A stretch of 14,158 bases of DNA from Nocardioidaceae bacterium (GCA_020438665.1 JAGQUE010000027.1:5470-19627); one strand, 5' to 3'; shown: positions 1 to 7,634, numbered from the stretch's first letter. A program made the numbers and translations. Notes: generated from the letters alone by a model not told the origin.

Positions 1-831
1 CAGGACCACCTCGAGGTCTACATCCAGTACGCCGCCAAGCAGCCCGTCTCGATCGCCCCCGGGCTGGCGTGGTGGAAGCGCCCCAAGATCGCCACGGACT
101 GGCTGTTCTTCCACAAGGGCCTCGGTGCCACCAACCACTTCGAGGGCGGCGGGTTCGCACGCTCCAACGACGAGGTGACCTGGCCCAACCTGATGTTCCA
201 CTTCCTGCCCATCGCGATCCGCTACGACGGCACTGCCCCGACCAAGGGGCACGGCTACCAGGTCCACATCGGCCCGATGTATGCCGACACCCGCGGCTGG
301 GTCCGGATCGCGAGCCGCGACCCCAAGGCCAAGCCCACGATGCAGTTCAACTATCTGTCCACCCCGACCGACCGCAAGGAGTGGGTCGAGGCGGTCCGGG
401 TGGCGCGCACCATCCTCAACCAGCCGGCGTTCGAGCCCTATAACGATGGCGAGCTCTCGCCGGGACCCGGGGTCGAGACCGACGAGGAGATCCTCGACTG
501 GGTGCGGGCCGACGCCGAGACGGCGCTGCACCCCAGCTGCACGGCCAAGATGGGGGTCGGCGACGACGCCGTCACCGACCCGCTGTCCCTCAAGGTGCAC
601 GGCGTGGAGGGGCTGCGCGTCGTCGACGCGAGCGTGTTCCCCTATGTCACCAACGGCAACATCTATGCACCCGTGATGATGGTCGCCGAGAAGGCAGCGG
701 ACCTGATCCTCGGCAACACCCCGCTGCCGCCCGCCGACGTTCCCTACTACCGCCACAACTCCGGCATGCCGCTCTATCCGCCGGGCGACGCCCGGCGAGA
801 TGCCGCCACCCGCAGTCAGGAGTCAGCATGA
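1..831 (+). CDS. betA: Choline dehydrogenase, C-terminal part (5' end outside window)
   Basis: This is the last 276 residues of a GMC-family flavoprotein that oxidises choline to betaine aldehyde and on to glycine betaine, usually at the inner face of the membrane. The frame is open from base 1 and ends with TGA at 829-831. The visible part reads like Bet[12 protein letters not shown] and KQPVS near the start, NHFEGGGF about 20 residues later, then the GMC C-terminal domain. The conserved active-site histidine lies in HPSCTAKMG (window residue 177) and the partner asparagine in TNGNIYAP (about residue 220). The FAD-binding N-terminus is missing only because the window begins here. The stop overlaps the start of the ATPase gene (ATGA), so the enzyme and importer are very probably cotranscribed and translationally coupled. 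Other GMC alcohol dehydrogenases are possible, but the betaine-transporter context favours choline. Confidence 0.93.
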   Translation, partial: QDHLEVYIQYAAKQPVSIAPGLAWWKRPKIATDWLFFHKGLGATNHFEGGGFARSNDEVTWPNLMFHFLPIAIRYDGTAPTKGHGYQVHIGPMYADTRGWVRIASRDPKAKPTMQFNYLSTPTDRKEWVEAVRVARTILNQPAFEPYNDGELSPGPGVETDEEILDWVRADAETALHPSCTAKMGVGDDAVTDPLSLKVHGVEGLRVVDASVFPYVTNGNIYAPVMMVAEKAADLILGNTPLPPADVPYYRHNSGMPLYPPGDARRDAATRSQESA

Positions 832-1907
832 GCGTGACCACCAGTGATGTCGACGGGCGGGCCGCCCTCAGCCCCCAGGTCAACCAGGACGCCGCCTTGT
901 CGGTGCGCGACCTGTGGAAGATCTTCGGCCCCCGGTCCGACCAGATCATCGGGACCCCGGATGCCGACCTGAGCCGGGCCGACCTCAAGGCCAAGACCGG
1001 CTGTGTGGTGGGCGTCAAGGACGTCTCGTTCGACGTGGCCCCCGGCGAGGTGTTCGTCGTGATGGGCCTGTCGGGCTCGGGCAAGTCGACCCTCGTACGC
1101 CTGCTCACCCGGCTGATCGAGCCGACCCAGGGCAGCGTGCTGCTCAACGGCCACGACGTCACCTCGGCCAACGAGAGCGAGCTGCGCGACATGCGCCGCA
1201 AGAACGTCTCGATGGTCTTCCAGCACTTCGGCCTGCTGCCGCATCGGCGGGTCGTCGACAACGTCGGCTATGGGCTGGAGATCCGCGGCGTCTCCAAGCG
1301 CGAGCGCCGCGCCCGAGCCTTCCAGATGGTCGAGCTGGTCGGCCTGGCCGGCTATGAGAACTCCTATCCCGACCAGCTCTCCGGCGGCATGCAGCAGCGC
1401 GTGGGCCTCGCCCGCGCCCTGGCCAACGACCCCGACATCCTGCTGTTCGACGAGCCGTTCTCGGCGCTCGACCCGCTGATCCGCCGTGACATGCAGAACG
1501 AGGTCATCCGGCTGCACCACGAGATCGGGAAGACGATGGTCTTCATCACCCACGACCTCGCCGAGGCGCTCAAGCTGGGTGACCGGATCCTGATCATGCG
1601 CGACGGCGAGATCGTCCAGGTCGGTACGCCGGACCAGGTGGTTGGCGCCCCCGCCGATGACTACGTCAAGGAGTTCGTCTCCGACGTACCGAAGTCGCAC
1701 GTGCTGACGCTGAAGTGGGTGATGCGCCCCGTCGACTCGTCGGTGGCTGCCGATGCGCCGGTGCTGCAGCAGACCACGGTCGTGCGCGAGGCGGCGCGCG
1801 CCGTGCTGGCAAGCCAGGGTCCGGTGCGGGTCGCCGACGGCGACCAGATCGTGGGCATCGTCGACGACGAGGACATCCTCCGCGTCGTGGTGGCCGAGGA
1901 CGACTGA
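828..1907 (+). CDS. proV: Glycine betaine/choline ABC importer, ATP-binding protein
   Basis: This 359-residue cytoplasmic ATPase drives a ProVWX/OpuA-type importer. Visible motifs in order are the family N-terminus (LWKIFG, residues 30-34), Walker [10 protein letters not shown] (80-88), the Q-loop [11 protein letters not shown], the ABC signature LSGGMQQ (184-190), Walker B ILLFDEP (204-210) and the switch histidine H242 in [10 protein letters not shown]. The roughly 25-residue insert between the first strand and Walker A is typical of ProV/OpuAA. After about residue 290 comes a tail whose end ([19 protein letters not shown]) resembles one CBS motif, whereas many family members carry two. The start is ATG at 828, with AGGAG at 818-822 five bases upstream; it overlaps the betA stop. 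Its own TGA overlaps the permease ATG. The family is clear; whether the substrate is glycine betaine, choline or proline betaine is not settled by the ATPase. Confidence 0.95.
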   Translation: MSVTTSDVDGRAALSPQVNQDAALSVRDLWKIFGPRSDQIIGTPDADLSRADLKAKTGCVVGVKDVSFDVAPGEVFVVMGLSGSGKSTLVRLLTRLIEPTQGSVLLNGHDVTSANESELRDMRRKNVSMVFQHFGLLPHRRVVDNVGYGLEIRGVSKRERRARAFQMVELVGLAGYENSYPDQLSGGMQQRVGLARALANDPDILLFDEPFSALDPLIRRDMQNEVIRLHHEIGKTMVFITHDLAEALKLGDRILIMRDGEIVQVGTPDQVVGAPADDYVKEFVSDVPKSHVLTLKWVMRPVDSSVAADAPVLQQTTVVREAARAVLASQGPVRVADGDQIVGIVDDEDILRVVVAEDD

Positions 1908-3961
1908 TGGCCACCGCCACGCTGACCAAGCCCGTCGAGCCGGGTGCGGCACCGCCACCCGAGGAGGAGAAGTCACGGGTGCCCAGGTGGGTCTGGGCGC
2001 TCGTGGTGATCGGGCTCTGGGTGATCGGCTGGGCCTTCACCAAGGGCAACAACACCCTGACCCTCGGTGGGCAGGACTCGACTCCCCTGCACGACCGCAT
2101 CTCCGAGTTCGGGGCGGGGCTGTCCGACAACGCGGTCACGGCGGCGATCGGTGACGCGCTCGAGGGGATCGTCGAGCTCGTCCAGCGCACGATCTCCACG
2201 CCAGTCCCGCCCTCGCCGATCCCCTACATCGGCTGGCTGGGTGTCGTCGCGATCGCCGCGTGGATCGGCTATGCCGTCGCCAACTGGCGGATCGCACTCC
2301 TGGTGGGTTTCACGTTCCTGTCCTTCGGGGCCTTCGGGTTCTGGGAGGACTCGATGGACCTCCTCGCGGTCACCCTCGTCTCGGTGGCGATCACGGTGGT
2401 GATCGGGTTCCCCCTGGCGGTGTGGATGGGCATCAGCCCACGGGCGGCGCGCGTCATCACGTTGTTCCTCGACCTGCTCCAGACCATGCCGACGTTCGTC
2501 TATCTCGTGATCGTGGTCATCCTGTTCGGGGTTGGGACACCCACGGCCGTGGTGTGCACCCTGGCCTATGCGCTCCCGCCGATCGTGCGGATCGCGGGCT
2601 TCGGCATCCGCGACGTCTCGGCCACGACGATCGAGGCGACCGACTCGCTCGGGCAGACCACCTGGCAGCGGCTTTGGAACGTCCAGATCCCGATGGCCAA
2701 GTCGACGATCATCCTGGGCCTCAACCAGACCATCCTCGCGGCGCTGTCGATGGCGATCATCGCCTCCTACGTCGCCGGTCCCGGCCTCGGCAAGCCGGTG
2801 CTCGCGGCGCTCACCCAGAGCAACTTCGGCAAGGGCCTCGTCCCGGGACTGCTCATCGTGCTCATGGGCATCATGCTCGACCGCCTCACCACGGCGGCCA
2901 GCCAGCGCTCCGAGCGGGTGGCGCGCGGCGGCGGCGAGAACGTCCGCATGCGCCGATTGACGCTGCTGGGTCTCCTCGTGCCCGTGGCCGTCGCCGTCTG
3001 GTACAGCCGGTTCGCGCTCAACGCGGCGATCTTCCCCGAGACCGGCTGGGGCACGTGGATCGCCGACCAGGCCAACACCTGGATGCGCGGGTTCGTCGGC
3101 GCCGTCGAGGGGGTCTCGGGAGCCTTCAAGGACTTCATCTCCTTCCAGATCCTCAACCGGACCGAGGACCTGCTGGCCAACTCGCCCTGGTGGCTCGCGT
3201 TCGCGGCGCTGTTGGCACTGTCGCTCGTCATCGGGGGCATGCGAGCCCTGCTCCCGGCGTTGATTTGCCTGACCGGGCTCCGGCTGCTCGACCTGTGGCA
3301 CGACTCGATGCTGGTGCTCAACATGACGATCATCGCGACGGTGCTCGTGATGCTGTTCGCCCTTGTCTTCGGGGTCTGGATGGCGCGCAGCCATCGGGCC
3401 GACCTCGTGCTGCGTCCCATCCTCGACGCCGGGCAGACCATCCCGGCGTTCGTCTATCTGATCCCGGTGCTGGCGCTGTTCGACGTCGGCCGCTTCACCG
3501 CCATCGTCGCCGGCGTCGTCTATGCCGCGCCCGCAGCGATCAAGCTGGTCGCCGACGGCATCAGTGGCATCAACCAGGGCACGGTGGAGGCGGGCCGCTC
3601 GAGCGGATCGACGACCTGGCAGGAGATCACCAAGGTCCAGCTGCCGATGGCCAAGGGCTCGCTGGTGCTGGCGACCAACCAGGGCCTGCTCTATGTCCTG
3701 GCGATGGTGGTCATCGGCGGGCTCGTCGGTGCTCAAGCCCTCGGCTATGACGTCATCTATGGCCTGTCCCACAGCGAGTACTGGGGCAAGGGCCTCGCCG
3801 CTGGCATCTCTATCGCGCTGCTCGGGATCTGGATCGACCGCGTCACCCGCGCGGCCGCCGAACGCGCCGGCGCGGGCCAGGCCGCCCGGGAGCGGGCGTT
3901 CCGCATCGGCGGGTGGCGCCCTGCGATCTTCACCCGACTCAGCGGCTTCGGTCGCTGGTGA
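1907..3961 (+). CDS. proW: Glycine betaine/choline ABC importer, tandem-fused double permease
   Basis: This 684-residue membrane protein contains two ProW/OpuAB-like permease domains in one chain. A hydrophobic segment at about residues 28-45 is followed by the first permease core, whose EAA-type coupling loop is around residues 233-262 (IEATDSLGQTTWQRLW, then QIPMAKS). After a basic linker near residue 340 the second half begins, with a parallel loop around 553-582 (TVEAGRSSGSTTWQEI, then QLPMAKG). Both halves have the matching LLQTMPTFVYL / DAGQTIPAFVYL segment before the loop, which shows internal duplication. A single ProW is usually about 280-350 residues and acts as a homodimer, so one copy of this protein could form the whole pore. 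ATG 1907 is chosen because it overlaps the ATPase stop and has GAGGA six bases upstream. The frame stays open further upstream, but only within the ATPase gene. Confidence 0.92.
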   Translation: MATATLTKPVEPGAAPPPEEEKSRVPRWVWALVVIGLWVIGWAFTKGNNTLTLGGQDSTPLHDRISEFGAGLSDNAVTAAIGDALEGIVELVQRTISTPVPPSPIPYIGWLGVVAIAAWIGYAVANWRIALLVGFTFLSFGAFGFWEDSMDLLAVTLVSVAITVVIGFPLAVWMGISPRAARVITLFLDLLQTMPTFVYLVIVVILFGVGTPTAVVCTLAYALPPIVRIAGFGIRDVSATTIEATDSLGQTTWQRLWNVQIPMAKSTIILGLNQTILAALSMAIIASYVAGPGLGKPVLAALTQSNFGKGLVPGLLIVLMGIMLDRLTTAASQRSERVARGGGENVRMRRLTLLGLLVPVAVAVWYSRFALNAAIFPETGWGTWIADQANTWMRGFVGAVEGVSGAFKDFISFQILNRTEDLLANSPWWLAFAALLALSLVIGGMRALLPALICLTGLRLLDLWHDSMLVLNMTIIATVLVMLFALVFGVWMARSHRADLVLRPILDAGQTIPAFVYLIPVLALFDVGRFTAIVAGVVYAAPAAIKLVADGISGINQGTVEAGRSSGSTTWQEITKVQLPMAKGSLVLATNQGLLYVLAMVVIGGLVGAQALGYDVIYGLSHSEYWGKGLAAGISIALLGIWIDRVTRAAAERAGAGQAARERAFRIGGWRPAIFTRLSGFGRW

Positions 3962-4009
3962 CCCTCTCGGAACCCACAACAACCCAGGTCGCAACCGCGA
4001 CACAACACC

Positions 4010-4015
4010 AAGGAG
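4010..4015 (+). promoter_or_regulatory. Ribosome binding site deciding the GTG start of the binding protein
   Basis: AAGGAG lies eight bases before GTG 4024. It supports that GTG over an ATG at 3913 that lies inside the permease gene and would bury the lipoprotein signal peptide behind 37 extra residues. Confidence 0.85.
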
Positions 4016-4023
4016 AAAGCACA

Positions 4024-5007
4024 GTGCGGCATCTGAAGAACAGGGGCGTCCGCCTCGCGGCGGTCACCGCCAGCGCTCTGCTCGCGCTCACGGCCTGTGG
4101 CGGTGGCAGCGTGGAGGAGCAGACGCAGGCAAACGAGTCCAAGGCGGCTGACGCCGGTGGCCAGTGCGGTGAGGTCAACATCCTCGTCCACCCCTGGGTG
4201 GGCTACACCGCCGACGCTTACGTCGTCGGGGGCATCGCCGAGCAGGAGCTGGGCTGCACCGTCAACTACGTCGAGCTCAAGGAGGGTGGCCCGTCCTACC
4301 AGGCGCTGAAGTCCGGTGACGGCGACGTGATCCTGGAGGAGTGGTCGCACGCCGAGGAGCTCGCGGCCGCCGAGGATGAGGGCTATGCCCAGGACCTCGG
4401 CTCGCCCGGCAACGTGGGCATCATTGGCTGGTACGTCCCCGGCTGGCTCGCCGAGGAGCACCCCGACGTCCTCGACTGGAAAAACCTCAACAAGTACGCC
4501 AAGGACTTCGCCACCTCCGAGTCCGGCGGCAAGGGCCAGTTCCTCGGCTCCGACCCGACCTACACCCAGTACGACGAGGCGATCGTGAAGAACCTCGGGC
4601 TGGACTTCAAGGTCGTCTTCTCCGGTGGTGAGACCGCCACGGTAGAAGCGTTCAAGAAGGCCCAGGAGAACAAGGAATGGCTGATCGGCTACTTCTGGGA
4701 GCCCCAGTACATCCACGCCGAGGTTCCGATGGAGCGAGTGCTGCTGCCTCCTTATGAGCCCGGCTGTGACGCCGACAAGGCCGCGGTTGCCTGCGACTAC
4801 GCCGAGACCGAGCTCAAGAAGGTCGGCCGGACTGAGTTCATGGAGTCCGGTTCGCCCGCGGCCGCGCTGATCCAGAACTTCACCTGGACCAACGACGACC
4901 AGAACCTGGTGGCGAAGTACATCACCGCCGACGGAATGACCCCCGAGGACGCCGCCGCCAAGTGGATCAGCGACAACGAGGCGACCTGGCAGGCCTGGCT
5001 CGCCTGA
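4024..5007 (+). CDS. proX: Glycine betaine/choline-type substrate-binding lipoprotein
   Basis: This 327-residue lipoprotein would capture a quaternary amine outside the membrane and deliver it to the double permease. From GTG 4024 the N-terminus has basic residues, a hydrophobic core and a lipobox LTAC with Cys25 as lipidation site. The mature protein matches the OpuAC/ProX family: HPWVGYTAD (W58, Y61), EEWSH (W107), GWYVPGW (W136, W141) and GYFWEPQY (W225). Aromatic residues of this kind build the cage that holds trimethylammonium groups in the family, although which of these tryptophans line the pocket here is inference. It follows the permease by 62 bases with its own strong ribosome binding site, as expected for a component made in excess, and a terminator follows. 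Its tyrosines are nearly all TAC, unlike the neighbouring genes, consistent with high expression. Confidence 0.94.
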   Translation: MRHLKNRGVRLAAVTASALLALTACGGGSVEEQTQANESKAADAGGQCGEVNILVHPWVGYTADAYVVGGIAEQELGCTVNYVELKEGGPSYQALKSGDGDVILEEWSHAEELAAAEDEGYAQDLGSPGNVGIIGWYVPGWLAEEHPDVLDWKNLNKYAKDFATSESGGKGQFLGSDPTYTQYDEAIVKNLGLDFKVVFSGGETATVEAFKKAQENKEWLIGYFWEPQYIHAEVPMERVLLPPYEPGCDADKAAVACDYAETELKKVGRTEFMESGSPAAALIQNFTWTNDDQNLVAKYITADGMTPEDAAAKWISDNEATWQAWLA

Positions 5008-5028
5008 GCTCCTCAAGCTCCTGAACAC

Positions 5029-5066
5029 CAGACCGGCCCGCCCGTACCCACGGGCGGGCCGGTCTG
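5029..5066 (+). terminator. Strong hairpin terminator after the importer operon
   Basis: A perfect 17-bp inverted repeat (5029-5045 with 5050-5066) encloses the four-base loop ACCC and is very GC-rich. It begins 21 bases after the binding-protein stop. There is no T-tract, which is common in high-GC actinobacteria. It ends only 15 bases before the antiporter start, so readthrough would be limited and the antiporter likely needs its own promoter. Confidence 0.88.
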
Positions 5067-5069
5067 CTC

Positions 5070-5075
5070 CATGAT
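5070..5075 (+). promoter_or_regulatory. Candidate -10 element for a leaderless antiporter transcript
   Basis: CATGAT ends six bases before ATG 5082 and resembles an actinobacterial -10 (TANNNT) with one mismatch. No Shine-Dalgarno sequence is visible before 5082, and the terminator sits just upstream. Together these suggest transcription starts at or next to the start codon. No convincing -35 is seen. Confidence 0.4.
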
Positions 5076-5081
5076 CGGACC

Positions 5082-6239
5082 ATGGGGTTCGGCGAGCTGG
5101 CCTTGATCTGCGCGGTGGCGCTGGTCGGACCGCTGCTCTCGCTGCCCCGGCTGCTGCATGTACCGGTCGTCATCGGAGAGCTGACCGTCGGCATCGTCGT
5201 CGGAGCGACGGGGCTCGGCTGGCTGCACGCCGACAACGCGACCTTCCACTTCCTCGGCGAGATCGGCTTCGCCCTGGTGATGATGGTCGCCGGTTCCCAC
5301 GTCCCGGTGCGCGACCCCGCCCTGCTCGCCGGGCTCCGAGCCGGCGCCCTGCGCGCCGTCGCCATCGGAGTTCTCGCCGTTCCGTCGGGGATGCTCCTGG
5401 CGAGCGTGTTCGGCACCGGCCACCCCGGCTTGTACGCCGTACTGCTGGCCTCGTCGTCGGCGAGCCTGGTCATGCCGTCGCTCGAGGGCATCACGACCAG
5501 CGCGCCGGCGATCGTGCGGCTGCTCCCGCAGCTGGCCATCGCCGACGCGGCGTGCATCGTGGTGTTGCCGCTGGCGGTGGACCCGAGCAGCACCCGGCGG
5601 GCCTTGGTGGGGGGAGCCGCGGTCCTCGTCGCGGGGGCGCTGCTGTTCCTTGGGCTGCGCTGGGCCGTGAACAGCGGCCGCGAGCGCCGGGTGCACGAGC
5701 TCTCGGAGGACCGGGGCCTGGCCATCGAGCTGCGGACGTCGCTGACCCTGCTGTTCGGGCTCGCGGCCGTGGCGACGGCGTTCCACGTCTCGGTGATGCT
5801 GGCGGGCTTCGTCGCGGGTCTGGCGCTCGCCGGCGCAGGCGAGCCGCGGCGGCTCGCGAAGCAGCTGTTCGCCCTGACCGAGGGCTTCTTCGGCCCGATC
5901 TTCTTCGTGTGGCTGGGGGCCTCCCTCGACCTGCGGGTGGTGGCGTCACACCCGAGCTCCGTCGTACTCGGTGTGGCGCTCGGGGCCGCAGCGGTGGTGC
6001 TGCACGGCTCGATGGCCCTGACCGGCCAGCCCTGGCCGGTGGCAGTGGTGACGTCGGCCCAGCTCGGTGTCCCCGTGGCGGCGGTGACCCTCGGTGCGGC
6101 GTCTGGCACGCTCGGCTCCGGCGAGGCGGGCGCCATCCTGCTCGGAGCCCTCGTCACCGTGGCCGCCACCGTCGTTGCCATCGGGCGGGTCCGGGCGCTT
6201 GCGTTGGGTGGGGGTTCCTCGGCCGGCGTGGCGTCGTGA
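5082..6239 (+). CDS. CPA2-type cation/proton antiporter, membrane protein
   Basis: This 385-residue, highly hydrophobic protein resembles the Na+/H+ exchanger (KefB/CPA2) family, which swaps Na+ or K+ for protons. Family-like features are the N-terminal LPRLLHVPVVIGELTVGIVVG, an inner segment QLAIADAACIVVLPL with a single membrane aspartate (D155), FHVSVMLAGFVAGLALAG, and FGPIFFVWLGASLDLRV near residues 265-285. The C-terminus stops just after the transport domain, with no TrkA-N or TrkA-C regulatory domain. ATG 5082 lacks a ribosome binding site and is probably leaderless. Beside a betaine importer, a role in osmotic or pH balance is plausible, but it is separated by a terminator and need not belong to the same system. 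The transported ion cannot be told from sequence. Confidence 0.85.
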   Translation: MGFGELALICAVALVGPLLSLPRLLHVPVVIGELTVGIVVGATGLGWLHADNATFHFLGEIGFALVMMVAGSHVPVRDPALLAGLRAGALRAVAIGVLAVPSGMLLASVFGTGHPGLYAVLLASSSASLVMPSLEGITTSAPAIVRLLPQLAIADAACIVVLPLAVDPSSTRRALVGGAAVLVAGALLFLGLRWAVNSGRERRVHELSEDRGLAIELRTSLTLLFGLAAVATAFHVSVMLAGFVAGLALAGAGEPRRLAKQLFALTEGFFGPIFFVWLGASLDLRVVASHPSSVVLGVALGAAAVVLHGSMALTGQPWPVAVVTSAQLGVPVAAVTLGAASGTLGSGEAGAILLGALVTVAATVVAIGRVRALALGGGSSAGVAS

Positions 6240-6387
6240 CGCTTCATCAAGGTAGGTAGGCCAACCCGCACCTACCTAGCGGAACTCACCTGGGTAAGTG
6301 AGGGTTCACCTTCCTACCTTGGTGAACCGTCACCGCGCCATCCGCCCCAACGACAACCGACCACGCCGGGCGTAGGACGAGCCGGGG
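6240..6387. other. Convergent intergenic region with three hairpins and CCTACC-type repeats
   Basis: This 148-bp gap lies between the ends of two converging genes. It holds three successive inverted repeats: an 8-bp stem TAGGTAGG (6253-6260 with 6271-6278), a weak 5-bp stem CTCAC (6285-6289 with 6298-6302), and an 8-bp stem GGTTCACC (6303-6310 with 6321-6328). AAGGTAGG at 6249-6256 is also complementary to CCTACCTT at 6313-6320, which is the loop of the third hairpin, so alternative folds are possible. A bidirectional terminator is the simplest reading. The remainder, 6329-6387, shows nothing I can identify. Confidence 0.55.
6303..6328. terminator. Probable bidirectional terminator hairpin
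   Basis: A perfect 8-bp stem (GGTTCACC / GGTGAACC) with a ten-base loop lies between the stops of the antiporter (6239) and the ATPase (6388). There is no T-tract on either strand. The call rests on position and symmetry. Confidence 0.45.
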
Positions 6388-7563
6388 TCAGGCCAGCGAG
6401 CTGACGTAGTCACCGAAGCCGGGGAGGGTGAACCGGACCAGCCCGTGGCCGACCGGCTCGATCACGCCCTTCTCGATGAGCCGCTCGCGCGGCACCGAGA
6501 TGGCCTGGGTGCTCACCCCGAGCCGGTGGGCGATCTGGGCGCGCGTGACGTTCTCGGTCCCGGCGGCCGCCATCGCGGCGAGGAAGGCCTGCTCGCCCTC
6601 GGTGGCGGAGCCCCAGCGGGCGCGATACATGGCCGTCAGCTGCTCGTTGGCGGCCGGTACGCCGGCCTCGACCGCCTCGAGCCCGAGCACGTCGCCCTCG
6701 TCGGGGCGGGCGGCGTTCCACGTGGCGGAGCCGACCAGCTGGAGGAAGTAGGGGTGCCCCTGCGCCTCCGCGACGACGCGGTCGAGCGCCTCCGGCGACC
6801 ACTCGACGCCCAGCGACTCGGCGGGCTCGCTCAGCGCGGCGCGCGCGTCGGCGTCGGAGAGCAGGTCGAGCGGCACGAAGGCGCTGCGCTCGCCGAAGGT
6901 GGCAGCGCGGGTGAGCGCCTCGGGAGTGACGGGCAGGCCGGCCGTGATGACGGCGAGCGGGTTGTCCTCGCGTTCGCCGTCGAGGTTCTGCAGTGCGTTG
7001 AGCAGCGTGGCCATGTCGTCGGCCGAGGCGGCGTGGAGCTCGTCGAGGAAGACCAGCAGTCCCGCGCCGCCGCGACGGCGGACGGCGTCGGAAGACTCGT
7101 GGAGCAGGTCCTCGAGCGCGGCGATCGGGGCCGAGCCGGGCGGGGGCTCCGCCGGTGGCTCCTTGCGGGCCAGGTCGGCGCGCACCTTGGCGCCGGGGAG
7201 CCCGAACTCGACGCTGATCCCGTCGAGCCGGGATCGCCAGCCGGCGCCCGCGTCGCCGGACGGGATCACCTCGGCCCGGGTCAGCGCGCGCTCGACGGCT
7301 CGGACGAGCTCGGGGAGGAAGGGCCGCTCACGCGAGCAGGCCACCCAGGCGGAGACGAAGCCCACCTCGGCGGCCTGACGCTGGGCGGTCCGCAGCAGCG
7401 AGGTCTTGCCCACCCCCCGGGGAGCATGGAACACCAGCAACGGTCCGCCGAGCTCGCCGAAGGTCGCGACCCGGCTGATCAGGGTGCGGATCCGGTCGAG
7501 CTCCACGCTCCGACCGACCAGGACACGGGGGACCTGACCGGGCGTGTAGGGGTTGGGCAGCAT
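6388..7563 (-). CDS. AAA-type ATPase with C-terminal winged-helix-like region
   Basis: This 391-residue protein has a P-loop APRGVGKTSLL (residues 47-57), Walker B LLVFLDELH (169-177; D174, E175) and a sensor-like strand LAVITAGLP (203-211). After GHPYFLQLVGSATW (269-282), a lid-like region typical of Orc1/Cdc6- and STAND-related ATPases, residues 338-388 look like a winged helix (TRAQIAHRLGVSTQAISVPRERL, wing, FGDYV). The stretch at about 135-146 is proline-rich and probably disordered. ATG at 7563 is preceded by AGGA five bases upstream on this strand. It is transcribed alone, away from the dehydrogenase-ETF operon and towards the antiporter. The domains suggest an ATP-dependent DNA-binding protein or regulator, but no specific function can be assigned. 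It is cytoplasmic, with no signal peptide or membrane segment. Confidence 0.85.
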   Translation of the reverse strand: MLPNPYTPGQVPRVLVGRSVELDRIRTLISRVATFGELGGPLLVFHAPRGVGKTSLLRTAQRQAAEVGFVSAWVACSRERPFLPELVRAVERALTRAEVIPSGDAGAGWRSRLDGISVEFGLPGAKVRADLARKEPPAEPPPGSAPIAALEDLLHESSDAVRRRGGAGLLVFLDELHAASADDMATLLNALQNLDGEREDNPLAVITAGLPVTPEALTRAATFGERSAFVPLDLLSDADARAALSEPAESLGVEWSPEALDRVVAEAQGHPYFLQLVGSATWNAARPDEGDVLGLEAVEAGVPAANEQLTAMYRARWGSATEGEQAFLAAMAAAGTENVTRAQIAHRLGVSTQAISVPRERLIEKGVIEPVGHGLVRFTLPGFGDYVSSLA

Positions 7564-7586
7564 CGGAGTCCTGACGCGGGGACGGT

Positions 7587-7617
7587 TGATACTTCGTTAT
7601 ACCTCGACGAAGTATCA
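7587..7617. promoter_or_regulatory. Palindromic operator-like site between divergent genes
   Basis: TGATACTTCGT (7587-7597) and ACGAAGTATCA (7607-7617) are perfect 11-base inverted arms around a nine-base spacer. A further half-site GTATCA occurs at 7622-7627, exactly ten bases after the GTATCA at 7612-7617. The palindrome covers a TATAAC -10-like element read on the minus strand (7601-7596), so a bound protein would block the ATPase promoter. A regulator binding site is the likely role. The binding protein is unknown; autoregulation by the adjacent ATPase is possible. Confidence 0.65.
7596..7601 (-). promoter_or_regulatory. Candidate -10 element of the ATPase gene
   Basis: On the minus strand this reads TATAAC, 32 bases before the ATPase ATG. 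It would place the transcript start near 7589 and leave a short leader that includes the AGGA ribosome binding site. No clear -35 is seen at the usual distance. Confidence 0.45.
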
Positions 7618-7634
7618 CGGCGTATCAGTCGACC

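Noticed and set aside
1715..1906. Upstream in-frame extension of the permease gene
   Set aside because: The frame is open because it overlaps the ATPase gene. The encoded stretch is Arg/Gly-rich, and ATG 1907 has a ribosome binding site and the usual stop/start overlap.
1973..4003. A 676-residue open frame opposite the permease gene
   Set aside because: It is an antisense shadow of the membrane protein; the translation is highly charged, repetitive and motif-free.
3913..4023. Alternative ATG start of the binding-protein gene
   Set aside because: It lies within the permease gene and would put 37 residues before the signal peptide, whereas GTG 4024 has AAGGAG at an ideal distance and gives a normal lipoprotein signal.
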